Assembly: GCF_001742285.1 (NCBI RefSeq)
Contig: NZ_MIEK01000016.1
Location: forward strand, 1 to 57,121
Direction of reading: 5' to 3'
DNA from: Enterococcus rivorum
GTDB taxonomy: Bacteria > Bacillota > Bacilli > Lactobacillales > Enterococcaceae
Length of the DNA stretch: 57,121 nucleotides
The first letter of the stretch is position 1; every line of letters begins with the position of its first letter. Made by a program: the position numbers and the translations under genes. Of this stretch, positions 47,351 through 56,478 are shown one piece after another. Below the pieces are notes generated by a model. The model worked only from the letters and a program-made list of their open reading frames with translations. It was not told where the DNA came from and searched no databases.

Positions 47351-47736
47351 AAAGTAGTGGATTGCTTTCTAAATTTAGTTACATTTATTTTACATCAAAG
47401 TAAAATAAATAAAGAAGAGAAGAAAAATGCAGCAAATGCTAGTTTAAATCTTGGATTCTTGTCATATACAGGTTTGGCAGTGAGTAATTTATTCAACGGA
47501 AGAGGAATTCTAATTAATTTAAGCATATTAGAAGCAGAACATTTCAATCGATGTTATATTTAGTCTTTTACTTTGTAGAAGTTAGAAGATATTCAATGGC
47601 AAAAAAATGTAATATAAGAGAAACTAGCCATTTCTGCTTAGCTTGATAACAAGAACCTATTATGTATTGAACAATCTATCAATCGCTGGCTAATCAATCA
47701 AATTTTTCGGAAATTATTTAAAATGGGGGAAGAAAA
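47351..47736. other. Intergenic remnant between LanM2 pseudogene and small membrane gene
   Basis: About 385 bases with one open frame (47357-47563) that has no ribosome site and no recognisable family. It may hold fragments of genes once present after lanM2. Confidence 0.4.
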
Positions 47737-47967
47737 TTGAATTCATTAAAAGGGAAAAAAGCGTATTATTTTATATTAACAACTGGATGTGGCGCTGTTG
47801 CAGGGCTCTTTCTTATAAAAATATTAAAAAATCTACAGAATGTTTCTGTGACAGAGATTGCTATTTTCTTTTTAGCAATAGTTTGTGTGATTTTATGTAT
47901 AGATGTATTTAGTGGTACAAATAAATCGAAGCAAAGAATCGATGTAAGCTCTGCTAAAGAAAAGTAG
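47737..47967 (+). CDS. Small two-TM protein, possible immunity factor
   Basis: This 76-residue protein has two TM helices (about 10-27 and 41-58) and a charged tail (NKSKQRIDVSSAKEK). It starts at TTG 47737 with GGGGGA upstream and is followed by a terminator. Small membrane proteins of this kind in bacteriocin clusters often serve immunity, but the sequence matches no family I know. Confidence 0.55.
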   Translation: MNSLKGKKAYYFILTTGCGAVAGLFLIKILKNLQNVSVTEIAIFFLAIVCVILCIDVFSGTNKSKQRIDVSSAKEK

Positions 47968-47988
47968 TCCGTAAAAGTAGAACTATTA

Positions 47989-48031
47989 GAACAATCATTT
48001 CGGCTAAATACTCTGAAATGGTTGTTTTTTT
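47989..48031 (+). terminator. Terminator before the lanA4 operon
   Basis: AACAATCATTTC pairs with GAAATGGTTGTT, followed by TTTTTT. Confidence 0.85.
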
Positions 48032-48110
48032 ATGCTCAAATTTCAGAAATTTAGTTCAGCTTCTGTTGCAATTAATAGACATCCATCCAATAAGTGATTA
48101 AAAAATGTGC

Positions 48111-48176
48111 GTTCAGGTTGGAAAAACAACCATTCAGGGTGAACCCCTATTAAAGTAGACAAAAGCTGACTATAGT
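48111..48176 (+). promoter_or_regulatory. AgrA/LytTR-type promoter of the lanA4 operon
   Basis: GTTCAGGTTG (48111-48120) and ATTCAGGGTG (48132-48141) start 21 bases apart, and TATAGT (48171-48176) begins 29 bases after the second. Geometry and -10 are identical to the lanA1 promoter 11 kb away. Confidence 0.85.
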
Positions 48177-48277
48177 TAAACTATAGATAGAAAATCTGAC
48201 GATTAAAATCACTATCTAATGCCGTTGATCGATGACAGGGATAGTTAACTAGCAAATGGAAAGGTGGGTGAAAAACT

Positions 48278-48583
48278 ATGTCAGCAAGCTTTAATAAAGA
48301 GTTGTTTATGGAGTTGGCAAATTTGATTAAGGATGATATGGCTCTATACGTGAATACTAGGGAAGAAATGGAGCTGTTCATAAATAAGCATCCAGAACAA
48401 TACAAATTGTTACTGAAGAAGGCTCAAGCTGCATTAGAATTATCGGTTAGTGGCGGTTCGTTTGAGTCATTAAGTGAAGAGGAAATGAAAGCATTACAAG
48501 GTTCTGGGTCGGTAAATGAAGGGACTACTGTTGTATGTCTGGCTGTAGAAGCTACTTTAGGTTCTACAAAAAATAATTTGTAA
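48278..48583 (+). CDS. Lanthipeptide precursor A4 with long leader
   Basis: This 101-residue precursor has a long helical leader (about 76 residues) whose end, SFESLSEEEMKALQGSGSV, is strikingly like the cytolysin leader (SFEELSVEEMEAIQGSGDV). The core after GS has TTVVC followed by LAVEATLGSTKNNL and the stop. It resembles the beginning of the cytolysin large subunit (TTPVCAVAAT) but lacks the later Cys residues, so only one ring is possible. It may be shortened or a new form. It is followed by lanM3. Confidence 0.85.
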   Translation: MSASFNKELFMELANLIKDDMALYVNTREEMELFINKHPEQYKLLLKKAQAALELSVSGGSFESLSEEEMKALQGSGSVNEGTTVVCLAVEATLGSTKNNL

Positions 48584-48630
48584 TACTTGAACGACTATTT
48601 ATCCCCAAAATAGATAGGTGGTATAAGTAA

Positions 48631-51600
48631 ATGGAGAAATTAAATCTAGTAAAGTCCTTATCTATTGCAGAACGGATGCAAATCTTATTACCTCATTACA
48701 AGGGTAAAGAAGATGAAATAGAAGATCAGCTATCAAAATGGCAAAAAAGAAAATCTTTATGTAAAAAACAACATTTTGAGGAATATACTCAATTATTAGG
48801 CATTGATCCTAAAGAATTTAACATTGGGATTAAACGATTAAATTGCAAAGATAAGGAGCTTTTATGGAAACAATTGCAAGGGAAAGCTTGGTTTAAATTA
48901 AACCAAAAAATATTTGCTGAAACGGAGTTAATGTCTCAAATTAAGCCTGTTGATTTTACCTATTTTATTCGTTTTCATATGAGTTATTTTCGAAATCAGT
49001 TGGAGAAACAAACATTCTTAAAGTTTAGACTTGATGAGGAGAGATTGAAACGATTAGTTGAACATGCACAAAAAGATTTGTTGTCAATTAGTTTAAAAAC
49101 ATTAATTTTTGATTTACATGAACAAAAAAAGACAGTCGTTTTTGGCGGTGATTCTTCTGCAGAAAGATTTCGTTTTTATCTGATTAGAAGGTTTTCAACC
49201 GTTCAGGCCGTTGAAAATTTTTTAGAAGAGTATCCTGTACTATGGCGGCTACTGGCTGAGCGGTTACAGTTTCATATCGATAATTTCATTTTTTTTAACA
49301 AAAGCTTAGAAGCGTCTTTTGAAGATTTAAAGTGTTTGTTTAACTTTTCGACACCGGCTAATATTTTTATCGATTCTTTAGACAAGAGTGATAGTCATGA
49401 AAAAGGTAAGACAGTGATTCTGTTTGAAATCAATGAACAAAAGTATGTATTCAAATTTAAAAATCTTACAATCGGTCAGCAATGGAATAAATTTTTATCA
49501 ATTATTGAACAGAAAACGGGAAGTTCCTTTTATCAGGTCAAGAGATTCACTGCGACAGATTATACAATAGAGGAGTTTATCGAATCGGTTCCTTGTATGT
49601 CCGAAGAAGAAGTAGCCAACTATTATTATCATTTTGGTGAGTATACAGCAATTTGTTATTTTTTATGCGGTAATGACTTTCATTCAGAGAATATTGTAGC
49701 TTGTGGGGATAGGCCAGTAATTATCGATATTGAAACGCTTTTGCAAAATGATAGTCCACTGTTGGAAACAGACAGTCTCTACGCTAAGGTAGCTTTGAAA
49801 AAAGAACAATCAGTATTATCCACTAGTTTGCTTCCGATAGCCTGTTTTTCTAATCGAATTGAACCCAAAGCTAATAGAGAGAATAGTAATGGTATTGAGA
49901 TAAATATGAGCGGTTTTAGCGGTGGGAAGCAATTGTTACCTTTTAAAGTATTGAAGCTTGTGGAAGAGAATACAGATAACGCTCATTTTGAATATGTTGA
50001 ACATCATTTGGGAGAGAAGGAGAACATTCCTATACTTAAAGATAAAAAAGTTAACCCTATGGTTTATGTTGATAGTGTTATGAAAGGTTTTATAGATCAG
50101 TATGATTTTTTTGTCACTAATAAGCAATTTCTCATTAGAAAAATCAAAGAGTTATTTGGAAATACAATAGCCAGATGTATATTAAAACCAACACAACAGT
50201 ATTATGACATGCTTAATTATGCTACACATTCTAGCTGTATGAGAGATTATTTAGAACGAGAGAAGCTTTTTGAAAATCAATGGGTGTTTTCTTACAAAAA
50301 TAAATTATCAGTTAATTATGAAATTGAGGATTTATTGACTAACGATGTGCCGATCTTTTTCACTAATGTCTCTAAAAAGAATTTATTTACAAGTAGAGGG
50401 GAAGAAATCAAGAATTATTACTCTAGGACAGCACTAGATCGTGTACAAAACAGGATTGAATTTTTAAGTGAAGAGGATAAAAACTATCAATTGATAATGT
50501 TGAATACTTCTTTAAAAAATTATTGCAACGAACGATTTAACTATTTATTAAGTGACAGTCCAAAAAAACAATTGGAAGATATTGTTCAACATATTTTGAA
50601 GCGAGGAATCATGGACAATGAACAGAAAAAAATATTATTTTTAGACTTTATTTTGGAAAATGGCGAAAAAACTTTTGATATATCTACAATTGATTTTTAT
50701 GATGGTTTGGCAGGAATCTATGTATTTTTTCTTTACTATAACAATTATTACTCCAATCCAAAAATGCGAAAGTTAATTCAGAATTTAGAAAACAGCTTAT
50801 TTAATGATAGTGAAACCCAATTGATAAGCTATAGCGTGTATACAGGTAAGCTATCAATGCTGGTAGCCTTATATTATCGGTATTTACTGAGAAAAGACAA
50901 ACAAAGCTTAGCATTAGCTCTAACTCTTGTAGAGAGAATTAGTAATAAAGTAACCGAAATCAATTATAAAGTAGACTGGTTGACAGGAACTTCTGGATTA
51001 ATCAAGCTTTTAGCAGAATTTTATAAGTTGACAAACAATATAGTGTTCATTAGATTGGCAAAGCAACTGGCACTTAAGATTAAACCTTCAAAGGTTGAAC
51101 ATAATGGATTATCTCATGGCTACTCTGGTTTAATAGTTGCACTAAACGAGCTACGCCAGCTTTTAAACGAAGATCATCAGTATGCGCAGATGATTCAGGA
51201 ATGTTTAATGAGAGAAAGAAGCAGTTTTAACGGGAAAATTTGGAAAGACTTGCGTGAAAATGTAGATTTCACTATTCAATGGTGTCATGGCTGCACAGGG
51301 ATTGGTTTGGCACGTTTAGAATTAATGCAATCGGGTTTTATTGATGAGAGGATTCAAATGGAGCTAGTTGCTTGTGTAGATAGTGTTCTCTCTTCTGATT
51401 TAGAGGATGATTGCTTATGCCATGGTAATACGGGGAGTTACATTTTTTTATCGGAAGTGTACAAAACGGGATACATGGATAAGGTAAGGAATCGTCAGAT
51501 TTTACAGAAGTTAGCAAAAATTGAAAGTAAATTGTTATACAAAGGAATAATGCTTGAAGGAATGAAAGCTTTTCCTAATTTAGGATTTATGTCAGGGATG

Positions 51601-51669
51601 TCAGGAATCGGGTTCTATTGGTTACGTATTTTAAATCCTGAGATCCCGAACATACTATTGTTAAAATAA
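48631..51669 (+). CDS. lanM: Class II lanthionine synthetase LanM3
   Basis: This is a 1012-residue LanM, close in length to CylM. The dehydratase part has KSDSHEKGKTVILFEI (about 254), YVFKFKNL, NDFHSENIV and VIIDIETLLQND (about 366). The cyclase part has GLSHGYSGLIVALNEL (about 826), IQWCHGCTGIGLARLEL (about 884) and CLCHGNTGSYIFL (about 929), which provide the zinc ligands. Everything needed is present. It is the obvious partner of precursor A4. GATAGGTGG lies upstream of ATG. Confidence 0.94.
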   Translation: MEKLNLVKSLSIAERMQILLPHYKGKEDEIEDQLSKWQKRKSLCKKQHFEEYTQLLGIDPKEFNIGIKRLNCKDKELLWKQLQGKAWFKLNQKIFAETELMSQIKPVDFTYFIRFHMSYFRNQLEKQTFLKFRLDEERLKRLVEHAQKDLLSISLKTLIFDLHEQKKTVVFGGDSSAERFRFYLIRRFSTVQAVENFLEEYPVLWRLLAERLQFHIDNFIFFNKSLEASFEDLKCLFNFSTPANIFIDSLDKSDSHEKGKTVILFEINEQKYVFKFKNLTIGQQWNKFLSIIEQKTGSSFYQVKRFTATDYTIEEFIESVPCMSEEEVANYYYHFGEYTAICYFLCGNDFHSENIVACGDRPVIIDIETLLQNDSPLLETDSLYAKVALKKEQSVLSTSLLPIACFSNRIEPKANRENSNGIEINMSGFSGGKQLLPFKVLKLVEENTDNAHFEYVEHHLGEKENIPILKDKKVNPMVYVDSVMKGFIDQYDFFVTNKQFLIRKIKELFGNTIARCILKPTQQYYDMLNYATHSSCMRDYLEREKLFENQWVFSYKNKLSVNYEIEDLLTNDVPIFFTNVSKKNLFTSRGEEIKNYYSRTALDRVQNRIEFLSEEDKNYQLIMLNTSLKNYCNERFNYLLSDSPKKQLEDIVQHILKRGIMDNEQKKILFLDFILENGEKTFDISTIDFYDGLAGIYVFFLYYNNYYSNPKMRKLIQNLENSLFNDSETQLISYSVYTGKLSMLVALYYRYLLRKDKQSLALALTLVERISNKVTEINYKVDWLTGTSGLIKLLAEFYKLTNNIVFIRLAKQLALKIKPSKVEHNGLSHGYSGLIVALNELRQLLNEDHQYAQMIQECLMRERSSFNGKIWKDLRENVDFTIQWCHGCTGIGLARLELMQSGFIDERIQMELVACVDSVLSSDLEDDCLCHGNTGSYIFLSEVYKTGYMDKVRNRQILQKLAKIESKLLYKGIMLEGMKAFPNLGFMSGMSGIGFYWLRILNPEIPNILLLK

Positions 51670-51691
51670 AAATATTAAGGAGATAGCAACG

Positions 51692-51883
51692 ATGACAAAT
51701 AAAAATAATAGAAAAGATAGATTGAAAAAAGCAAAGCTCTCGTCAAAAGAAATTTCTGGGAGTAAATTTGAAGATTTGAAAGAGGAAGACATGAAAAAAG
51801 TTCAAGGACAAGGAGATGTGAGACCTCAAAAAAGAGGCATCTGGGATATCTTCACTTCGGAAGGGAAGTACAATTGCCGTTAA
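51692..51883 (+). CDS. Leader-type small peptide 1 (cytolysin-like leader, non-lanthionine core)
   Basis: This 63-residue peptide has the leader end SKFEDLKEEDMKKVQGQGDV, clearly related to lanA4 and cytolysin leaders. The core then reads RPQKRGIWDIFTSEGKYNCR. It has only one Cys, near the end, and no TTxxC motif. A single ring between the Thr/Ser of FTSEG and the Cys is conceivable. An AAGGAG site precedes the ATG. It is followed by two more such genes and then lanT. Confidence 0.8.
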   Translation: MTNKNNRKDRLKKAKLSSKEISGSKFEDLKEEDMKKVQGQGDVRPQKRGIWDIFTSEGKYNCR

Positions 51884-51921
51884 CGAATAATTGTCAAATC
51901 TTAAAAAAAAGGAGGCTTTAT

Positions 51922-52089
51922 ATGTTCACTAAAAAGAAAAAAAAGTTTAGTCCTGTTAAACTTAAAGAGGAGAACAGATTAACCGAGGACGAATTGAAAG
52001 GCGCAATGGGTAGTGGTAATGCTCAAGTACGCTACGTAGCAGATGAATTTATTCAATCTAGAATTTTAAAAGGGAGGGGTATGAAATGA
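51922..52089 (+). CDS. Leader-type small peptide 2, no cysteine
   Basis: This 55-residue peptide starts MFTKKKKKFSPVKLKEE and its leader ends ELKGAMGSG. The core, NAQVRYVADEFIQSRILKGR plus GMK, has no Cys and only one Ser. An AAGGAGG site lies upstream of ATG 51922. Its stop overlaps the next start by four bases (ATGA). Confidence 0.78.
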   Translation: MFTKKKKKFSPVKLKEENRLTEDELKGAMGSGNAQVRYVADEFIQSRILKGRGMK

Positions 52090-52250
52090 AAATGAAGTTC
52101 AAAAAGCAATTTGAAAAAAAAGAAAGAAAATTTGAGGCACTTAGTAACGATACTATGAAAGTGATTGTTGGGTCAGGAAACGAGAATAGTCATTCTATTC
52201 CGCCAGAACTTTTTGAAGCAATGTTTGTCAACCCAGCAAGAATGAAGTAG
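52086..52250 (+). CDS. Leader-type small peptide 3, no cysteine
   Basis: This 54-residue peptide begins MKMKFKKQFEKKERKFEALS and its leader ends TMKVIVGSG. The core NENSHSIPPELFEAMFVNPA plus RMK has no Cys. The start is in an ATGA overlap with peptide 2, so the two are translated together. lanT follows nine bases later. It was too short for simple gene finding. Confidence 0.78.
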   Translation: MKMKFKKQFEKKERKFEALSNDTMKVIVGSGNENSHSIPPELFEAMFVNPARMK

Positions 52251-52259
52251 GCGATTATT

Positions 52260-54431
52260 ATGAGTAAAAAAGTGAAATTTATTGAACAAAGTGAACATAG
52301 TGAGTGTGGGATTACTTCGGTTACGATGATTTTAAACTATTTAGATTTAAAAGTTAGATTAAGTGATGTAAGAGATCACTACGGAGTTCCTAAAGGAGGA
52401 AACACATTATTCCATTTGAAATCTATTTTCCATGATTTTGGCGTTGATTCTATTGGGGCTAAAATTGATAATCCAACTTCATTTTTTAAGGAGAATAATA
52501 CGCCTTGTGTTCTATTTTGGGATTTTAAACATTATGTTGTTTTTGAAAAATTTACAGGTAGAAAATTTGTAGTGGTAGATCCAGCTTTGGGACGTAAAAA
52601 GTATTCAATTGAAGAGTTTAAACAACATTTTTCCAATTTTGCATTGTTGCTGAATGGAGTCGACGAATCAATTGAACCACCAATACAATCAAAAAAGCAA
52701 AAAAACATATTGATAAACATTTTAATGAAAGAAAAACATTTAGTTTTTTCAGTCATTTTACTGACGGTGCTAATTCAAGCTTGCGGTTTAGGCATTCCAA
52801 TCATTACGCAACGAGCAGTTGATAACTATCTTTTAGTTGCAAAAGACATGACCCAGAGTTCGATATTGATTGCTGTAGGATTTGTGTTCATTTCATACTA
52901 TTTGATGCAAGTAGGCAGAAATTTAATCATCACTAAATTTCAAATTTATTTTGACAAAAATTTGATGACAGGATTCATGAAAAAAATCATGTCACTACCT
53001 TTAAACTTTTTTGTCAACCGTTCAACAGGAGATTTGATTTTTCGTTCTAATTTAACCACATATATTCAACAAATATTAAGTAGTCAATTGATTACTACTG
53101 TAATTGATATTGTTTTTGCGTTAGCTTATTTTTCGTTAATGCTTAGCTATTCGGTAGAGTTGACGATGATAAGTTTGGCGGCAATTGGGGTCATTTTAAC
53201 CTCTTCATTAATTAATTCAAAAGCATTCCAAGCGATCACAGATAAAGAAATTTCTACCTATTCAAGAGTGCACAGAACGTTAGTAGAGTTGTTTGAAGGA
53301 ATGGAGACAGTAAAATCGATTGGAGCTGAACCTCAGTTTTATGAGAATTGGGAGAAGGATTTTAAAAGTCAGCTAGATATTCAGAAAAAAAAGAGTCATA
53401 TTACAGGTTGGATTGGAAATATTTCTGTTAGTATGCAGTTTGTATTACCGTTGTTGATTACAGGATTAGGATTATTTGGTGTAAGCAAAGGAACTTTTAG
53501 TATTGGAGAATTAATCAGTTTTAATACAATTGCACTTTCTTTTGTTGTTCCAATCATCACTATTATGAACTCCTACACGCAGTTATTAGTTTTGCGTTCC
53601 TATTTTGGTAAACTTTCTGAAATTTTAGAACAAAAAACAATTACTGATGAAGAAAAAGCAATTGAATTTGATGAATATGAGTCAATAGAATTAGAAAATC
53701 TTAACTTTCGTTTTAGCAAATTTGAAGAACCCATTTTAAAAAACATTAATTTGAAAATTGGAAAAAAAGAAAAAGTTGCAATTGTTGGGCCAAGTGGTTC
53801 TGGGAAAAGCACACTACTAAAAGTACTTTCAGGATTGTACTTACCTACATCGGGAAACATTTATCTTAACAACAAAAGTATGAATTTGGTGACCTCAAAG
53901 AGTGTTCGAAAAATGATTAGTGTAGTGAATCAAAATCCTTCAATCTTCAATTTAAGTTTAAAGGACAACATCTTGATGAATAGTTCCAATGTATCGGAAG
54001 ATTTACTTACTAAAGCGATTAATGATGCACGAGTAGATGAAATAACTCGGATGTTGCCTATGGGAAATGAAACATTAATTTCCGAAGGTGGTATGAATCT
54101 TTCTGGTGGACAAATGCAAAGGATTGCGATTGCTAGAGCATTAGTAAAGCAGCCTAAGTTAATGTTGATGGATGAACCTACTAGTGCATTAGATAATATT
54201 TCTGAAAACTACATTATGAACCGAGTGAAGGAAAATGATTGTCCTTGCGTGATAGTGTCACATCGATTGAATACAATACAACATTTTGACAGAATTATCG
54301 TCATGAATCAGGGGCAAATAGTTGAAGATGGAACGCATGAAGAGTTAATGGATAATCAAGGTTTGTATAGTTATATTTATTCAGGTAATACTAATGTAGA
54401 TGAGATCGTGGGTGAACAAAGTGCGATTTAG
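52260..54431 (+). CDS. lanT: LanT: C39 peptidase-ABC exporter
   Basis: This 723-residue bacteriocin exporter cuts leaders at double-Gly-type sites and pumps the peptide out. The peptidase domain (about 1-140) has Cys in SECGITSV (about 17), His in HYVVF (about 92) and Asp in VVDPALG (about 107). Six TM helices span about 160-440. The ATPase has Walker A GPSGSGKSTL (about 511), LSGGQMQRIAIARAL (about 614) and Walker B LMLMDEPTSALD. It is the only exporter here, so it probably serves A1-A4 and the three small peptides. Confidence 0.94.
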   Translation: MSKKVKFIEQSEHSECGITSVTMILNYLDLKVRLSDVRDHYGVPKGGNTLFHLKSIFHDFGVDSIGAKIDNPTSFFKENNTPCVLFWDFKHYVVFEKFTGRKFVVVDPALGRKKYSIEEFKQHFSNFALLLNGVDESIEPPIQSKKQKNILINILMKEKHLVFSVILLTVLIQACGLGIPIITQRAVDNYLLVAKDMTQSSILIAVGFVFISYYLMQVGRNLIITKFQIYFDKNLMTGFMKKIMSLPLNFFVNRSTGDLIFRSNLTTYIQQILSSQLITTVIDIVFALAYFSLMLSYSVELTMISLAAIGVILTSSLINSKAFQAITDKEISTYSRVHRTLVELFEGMETVKSIGAEPQFYENWEKDFKSQLDIQKKKSHITGWIGNISVSMQFVLPLLITGLGLFGVSKGTFSIGELISFNTIALSFVVPIITIMNSYTQLLVLRSYFGKLSEILEQKTITDEEKAIEFDEYESIELENLNFRFSKFEEPILKNINLKIGKKEKVAIVGPSGSGKSTLLKVLSGLYLPTSGNIYLNNKSMNLVTSKSVRKMISVVNQNPSIFNLSLKDNILMNSSNVSEDLLTKAINDARVDEITRMLPMGNETLISEGGMNLSGGQMQRIAIARALVKQPKLMLMDEPTSALDNISENYIMNRVKENDCPCVIVSHRLNTIQHFDRIIVMNQGQIVEDGTHEELMDNQGLYSYIYSGNTNVDEIVGEQSAI

Positions 54432-56478
54432 AAAGAGCAAAGTAATTCTTTTTGCAATTTTTATGGGAATTTTAATTTTAGGTTTTCCAAGTTCTGTGAT
54501 GTCAGAAAATACGCCAGAAATGCAGATTGATTTGCTATTAAAGGATTGCATTGAAATAGATTCAGTGAAGCAAGAAATACTAACAATTGATTATACGGCT
54601 GTTTTTGAAGAAATACCTGAAATACATTTGTTGCGTGTAAAGTCAAACTCCGAAGCAGTTAAACAGGAAATTAAAAAAAATGAAAATGTTGAATTGATTG
54701 GCAAATTATCAGATGTTTTTATCGAAGACAATCGTTTGATTAAACAAAAATCGTTATTAAAAAATATGATTATTCCTGAGACAGTAACTTTTGAATCGGA
54801 TGAAGCTGATGAATTGGCTATTCTTGAGGAACTTGCATGGTATAAAAATACGATGTTGGAAGATATGCAAATATTGGAAAAGTCAAAAGGTCAAGGGGTC
54901 CAGATAGGTTTGATCGATAGTGGTATTGATATTTTGCACCCTTTGCTCTCCCCAGTAGTAGATATAGCTAAAGCGAAATCATTTGTTGATAATGACTTAT
55001 CTATTAAAGATAGCAACGGTCATGGAACGATGGTTGCAGGTATTATTGCTCAAATCGCTCCACAAACAAAAATTACACCATACAGAGTTCTCTCCTCGAA
55101 TGGTGGGGACTCATTTTGGACATTAGAAGCAATGATTCAAGCAGTCAATGACGATCAAGACATTTTAAACATGAGTCTTGGTACTTATAAATATGAAAAT
55201 ATTGCAGATGAAAAAATCACGATTGAATCTTTTGAACGAGCGGTAGATTATGCTCTAAAAAACGATGTAGTTATTGTGTCCTCTTCTGGAAATAAAGGAT
55301 TAGATCTAGACTTAGAATTTGAAGATAAAGAGTTGAGACATTTACCTGGGAGTGTTCCAGGAGTAGTCTCAACGAGTGCCTTAACTGCTGATAATATTTT
55401 AGCATCATATAGTAATATTGGAAGTAATATACAACAGTCAGCTCCTGGAGGTGACTACGTATTTGTTGATGGTCAGCTAGATGCCAATCAATTAATCTAT
55501 ACATCGTATCCTACAACATTAGATAACACGCTAGGTAGTATAGGAATTCCTCAAGGGTACATGTTTAGCGCTGGTACCAGTTTAGCTGCTCCTTGTATTA
55601 GTGGAATTTTAGCAGATTATATTTCTTATTATAAAAAGCTGACAGGAAGTTCGCCGATTGTGAATCAAATAAAAGAGGATTTAGCTTTTTCAAGTATTGA
55701 CTTGGGTATAAATGGAAAAGATAAGCTATATGGTTATGGGTTACCCAGAGTAAAAAATATGTATACTAAAGTTCCAGATAAAATATCACCAACAGGTAAA
55801 TTTAAAGAGCAGGTTATAGAAGTAAATGAACCTAGAACTGAAATAGATTTTGTAACAGAGATTCAGGATAACTCGGATAGCGAAGTAATTGTAAGTTATC
55901 TAGAAAGACCTAAGTTCTCTGAATTAGGCAAGCAAGAAGTGAAAATTCAATTGAAAGATAACAGCGGTAATCAGACAATATTGGTGGGAACAATAGTAAT
56001 AGAAGATACTAAAGCGCCGACAGGGATTTATAAAAATATAAAAGTGATTAAGGGAGAAGATATCAAACCTGAGATGTTCGTAGATCAAGTTACAGATAAT
56101 CACGATTCGAAAAAAGTAAAGATTACCTTTGAGAATTCAGTTGATACCAATCAAGTAGGGGAAAAAGAAATAGAAATTCGTTTAAGTGATTTTTCAGGTA
56201 ATTTTATAATTTTAAAAGGGAAATTAGAAGTATTGGAATTGATTGAGACAAAACCAAATATAAATTTGGCTAAGCGTGAAAGTATTGCTAGCTCCAAGAA
56301 AATATCTGATGAAAAAGCCTCAAACAATGATGGAGACTCAGATAAGGATAAGAATTTAAACTCAAGAAAATCTTTTCCTAATACTTCTGAAAAAAAAGTT
56401 AGATTTTCGATTATAGGGTACTTATTATTAGGAGTTAGTTTATGCATAGTAAGTAGCCGTTATGGAAGTGAACAATAA
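54400..56478 (+). CDS. lanP: LanP: secreted subtilisin-like protease with wall-anchor-like tail
   Basis: This 692-residue protease has a signal-like N-terminus (VILFAIFMGILILGFPSSVM), a pro-region to about 150 and a subtilase domain. The triad is Asp in GLIDSGIDILHP (about 173), His in NGHGTMVAGI (about 207) and Ser in GTSLAAPCISG (about 393). Two Ig-like repeats follow (about 465-620, DKISPTGKF and DTKAPTGIY). The tail has FPNTS, a TM helix and a short basic end, a variant of the LPxTG sorting layout. By analogy with CylA it should trim LanT-cut peptides after Glu. GTG 54421 is an alternative start; either way it overlaps lanT. Confidence 0.92.
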   Translation: MRSWVNKVRFRKSKVILFAIFMGILILGFPSSVMSENTPEMQIDLLLKDCIEIDSVKQEILTIDYTAVFEEIPEIHLLRVKSNSEAVKQEIKKNENVELIGKLSDVFIEDNRLIKQKSLLKNMIIPETVTFESDEADELAILEELAWYKNTMLEDMQILEKSKGQGVQIGLIDSGIDILHPLLSPVVDIAKAKSFVDNDLSIKDSNGHGTMVAGIIAQIAPQTKITPYRVLSSNGGDSFWTLEAMIQAVNDDQDILNMSLGTYKYENIADEKITIESFERAVDYALKNDVVIVSSSGNKGLDLDLEFEDKELRHLPGSVPGVVSTSALTADNILASYSNIGSNIQQSAPGGDYVFVDGQLDANQLIYTSYPTTLDNTLGSIGIPQGYMFSAGTSLAAPCISGILADYISYYKKLTGSSPIVNQIKEDLAFSSIDLGINGKDKLYGYGLPRVKNMYTKVPDKISPTGKFKEQVIEVNEPRTEIDFVTEIQDNSDSEVIVSYLERPKFSELGKQEVKIQLKDNSGNQTILVGTIVIEDTKAPTGIYKNIKVIKGEDIKPEMFVDQVTDNHDSKKVKITFENSVDTNQVGEKEIEIRLSDFSGNFIILKGKLEVLELIETKPNINLAKRESIASSKKISDEKASNNDGDSDKDKNLNSRKSFPNTSEKKVRFSIIGYLLLGVSLCIVSSRYGSEQ

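Noticed and set aside
47357-47563. 68-codon frame after LanM2 as a gene
   Set aside because: No ribosome site and no resemblance to any family; it may be a relic.
49198-49210. GTTCAGGCCG word inside lanM3 as a fifth AgrA box
   Set aside because: It lies within the coding region, has no second repeat 21 bases away and no -10 at 29 bases.
56151-56447. Minus-strand frame within lanP
   Set aside because: Shadow of the protease's repeat and tail region, with no promoter or ribosome site.
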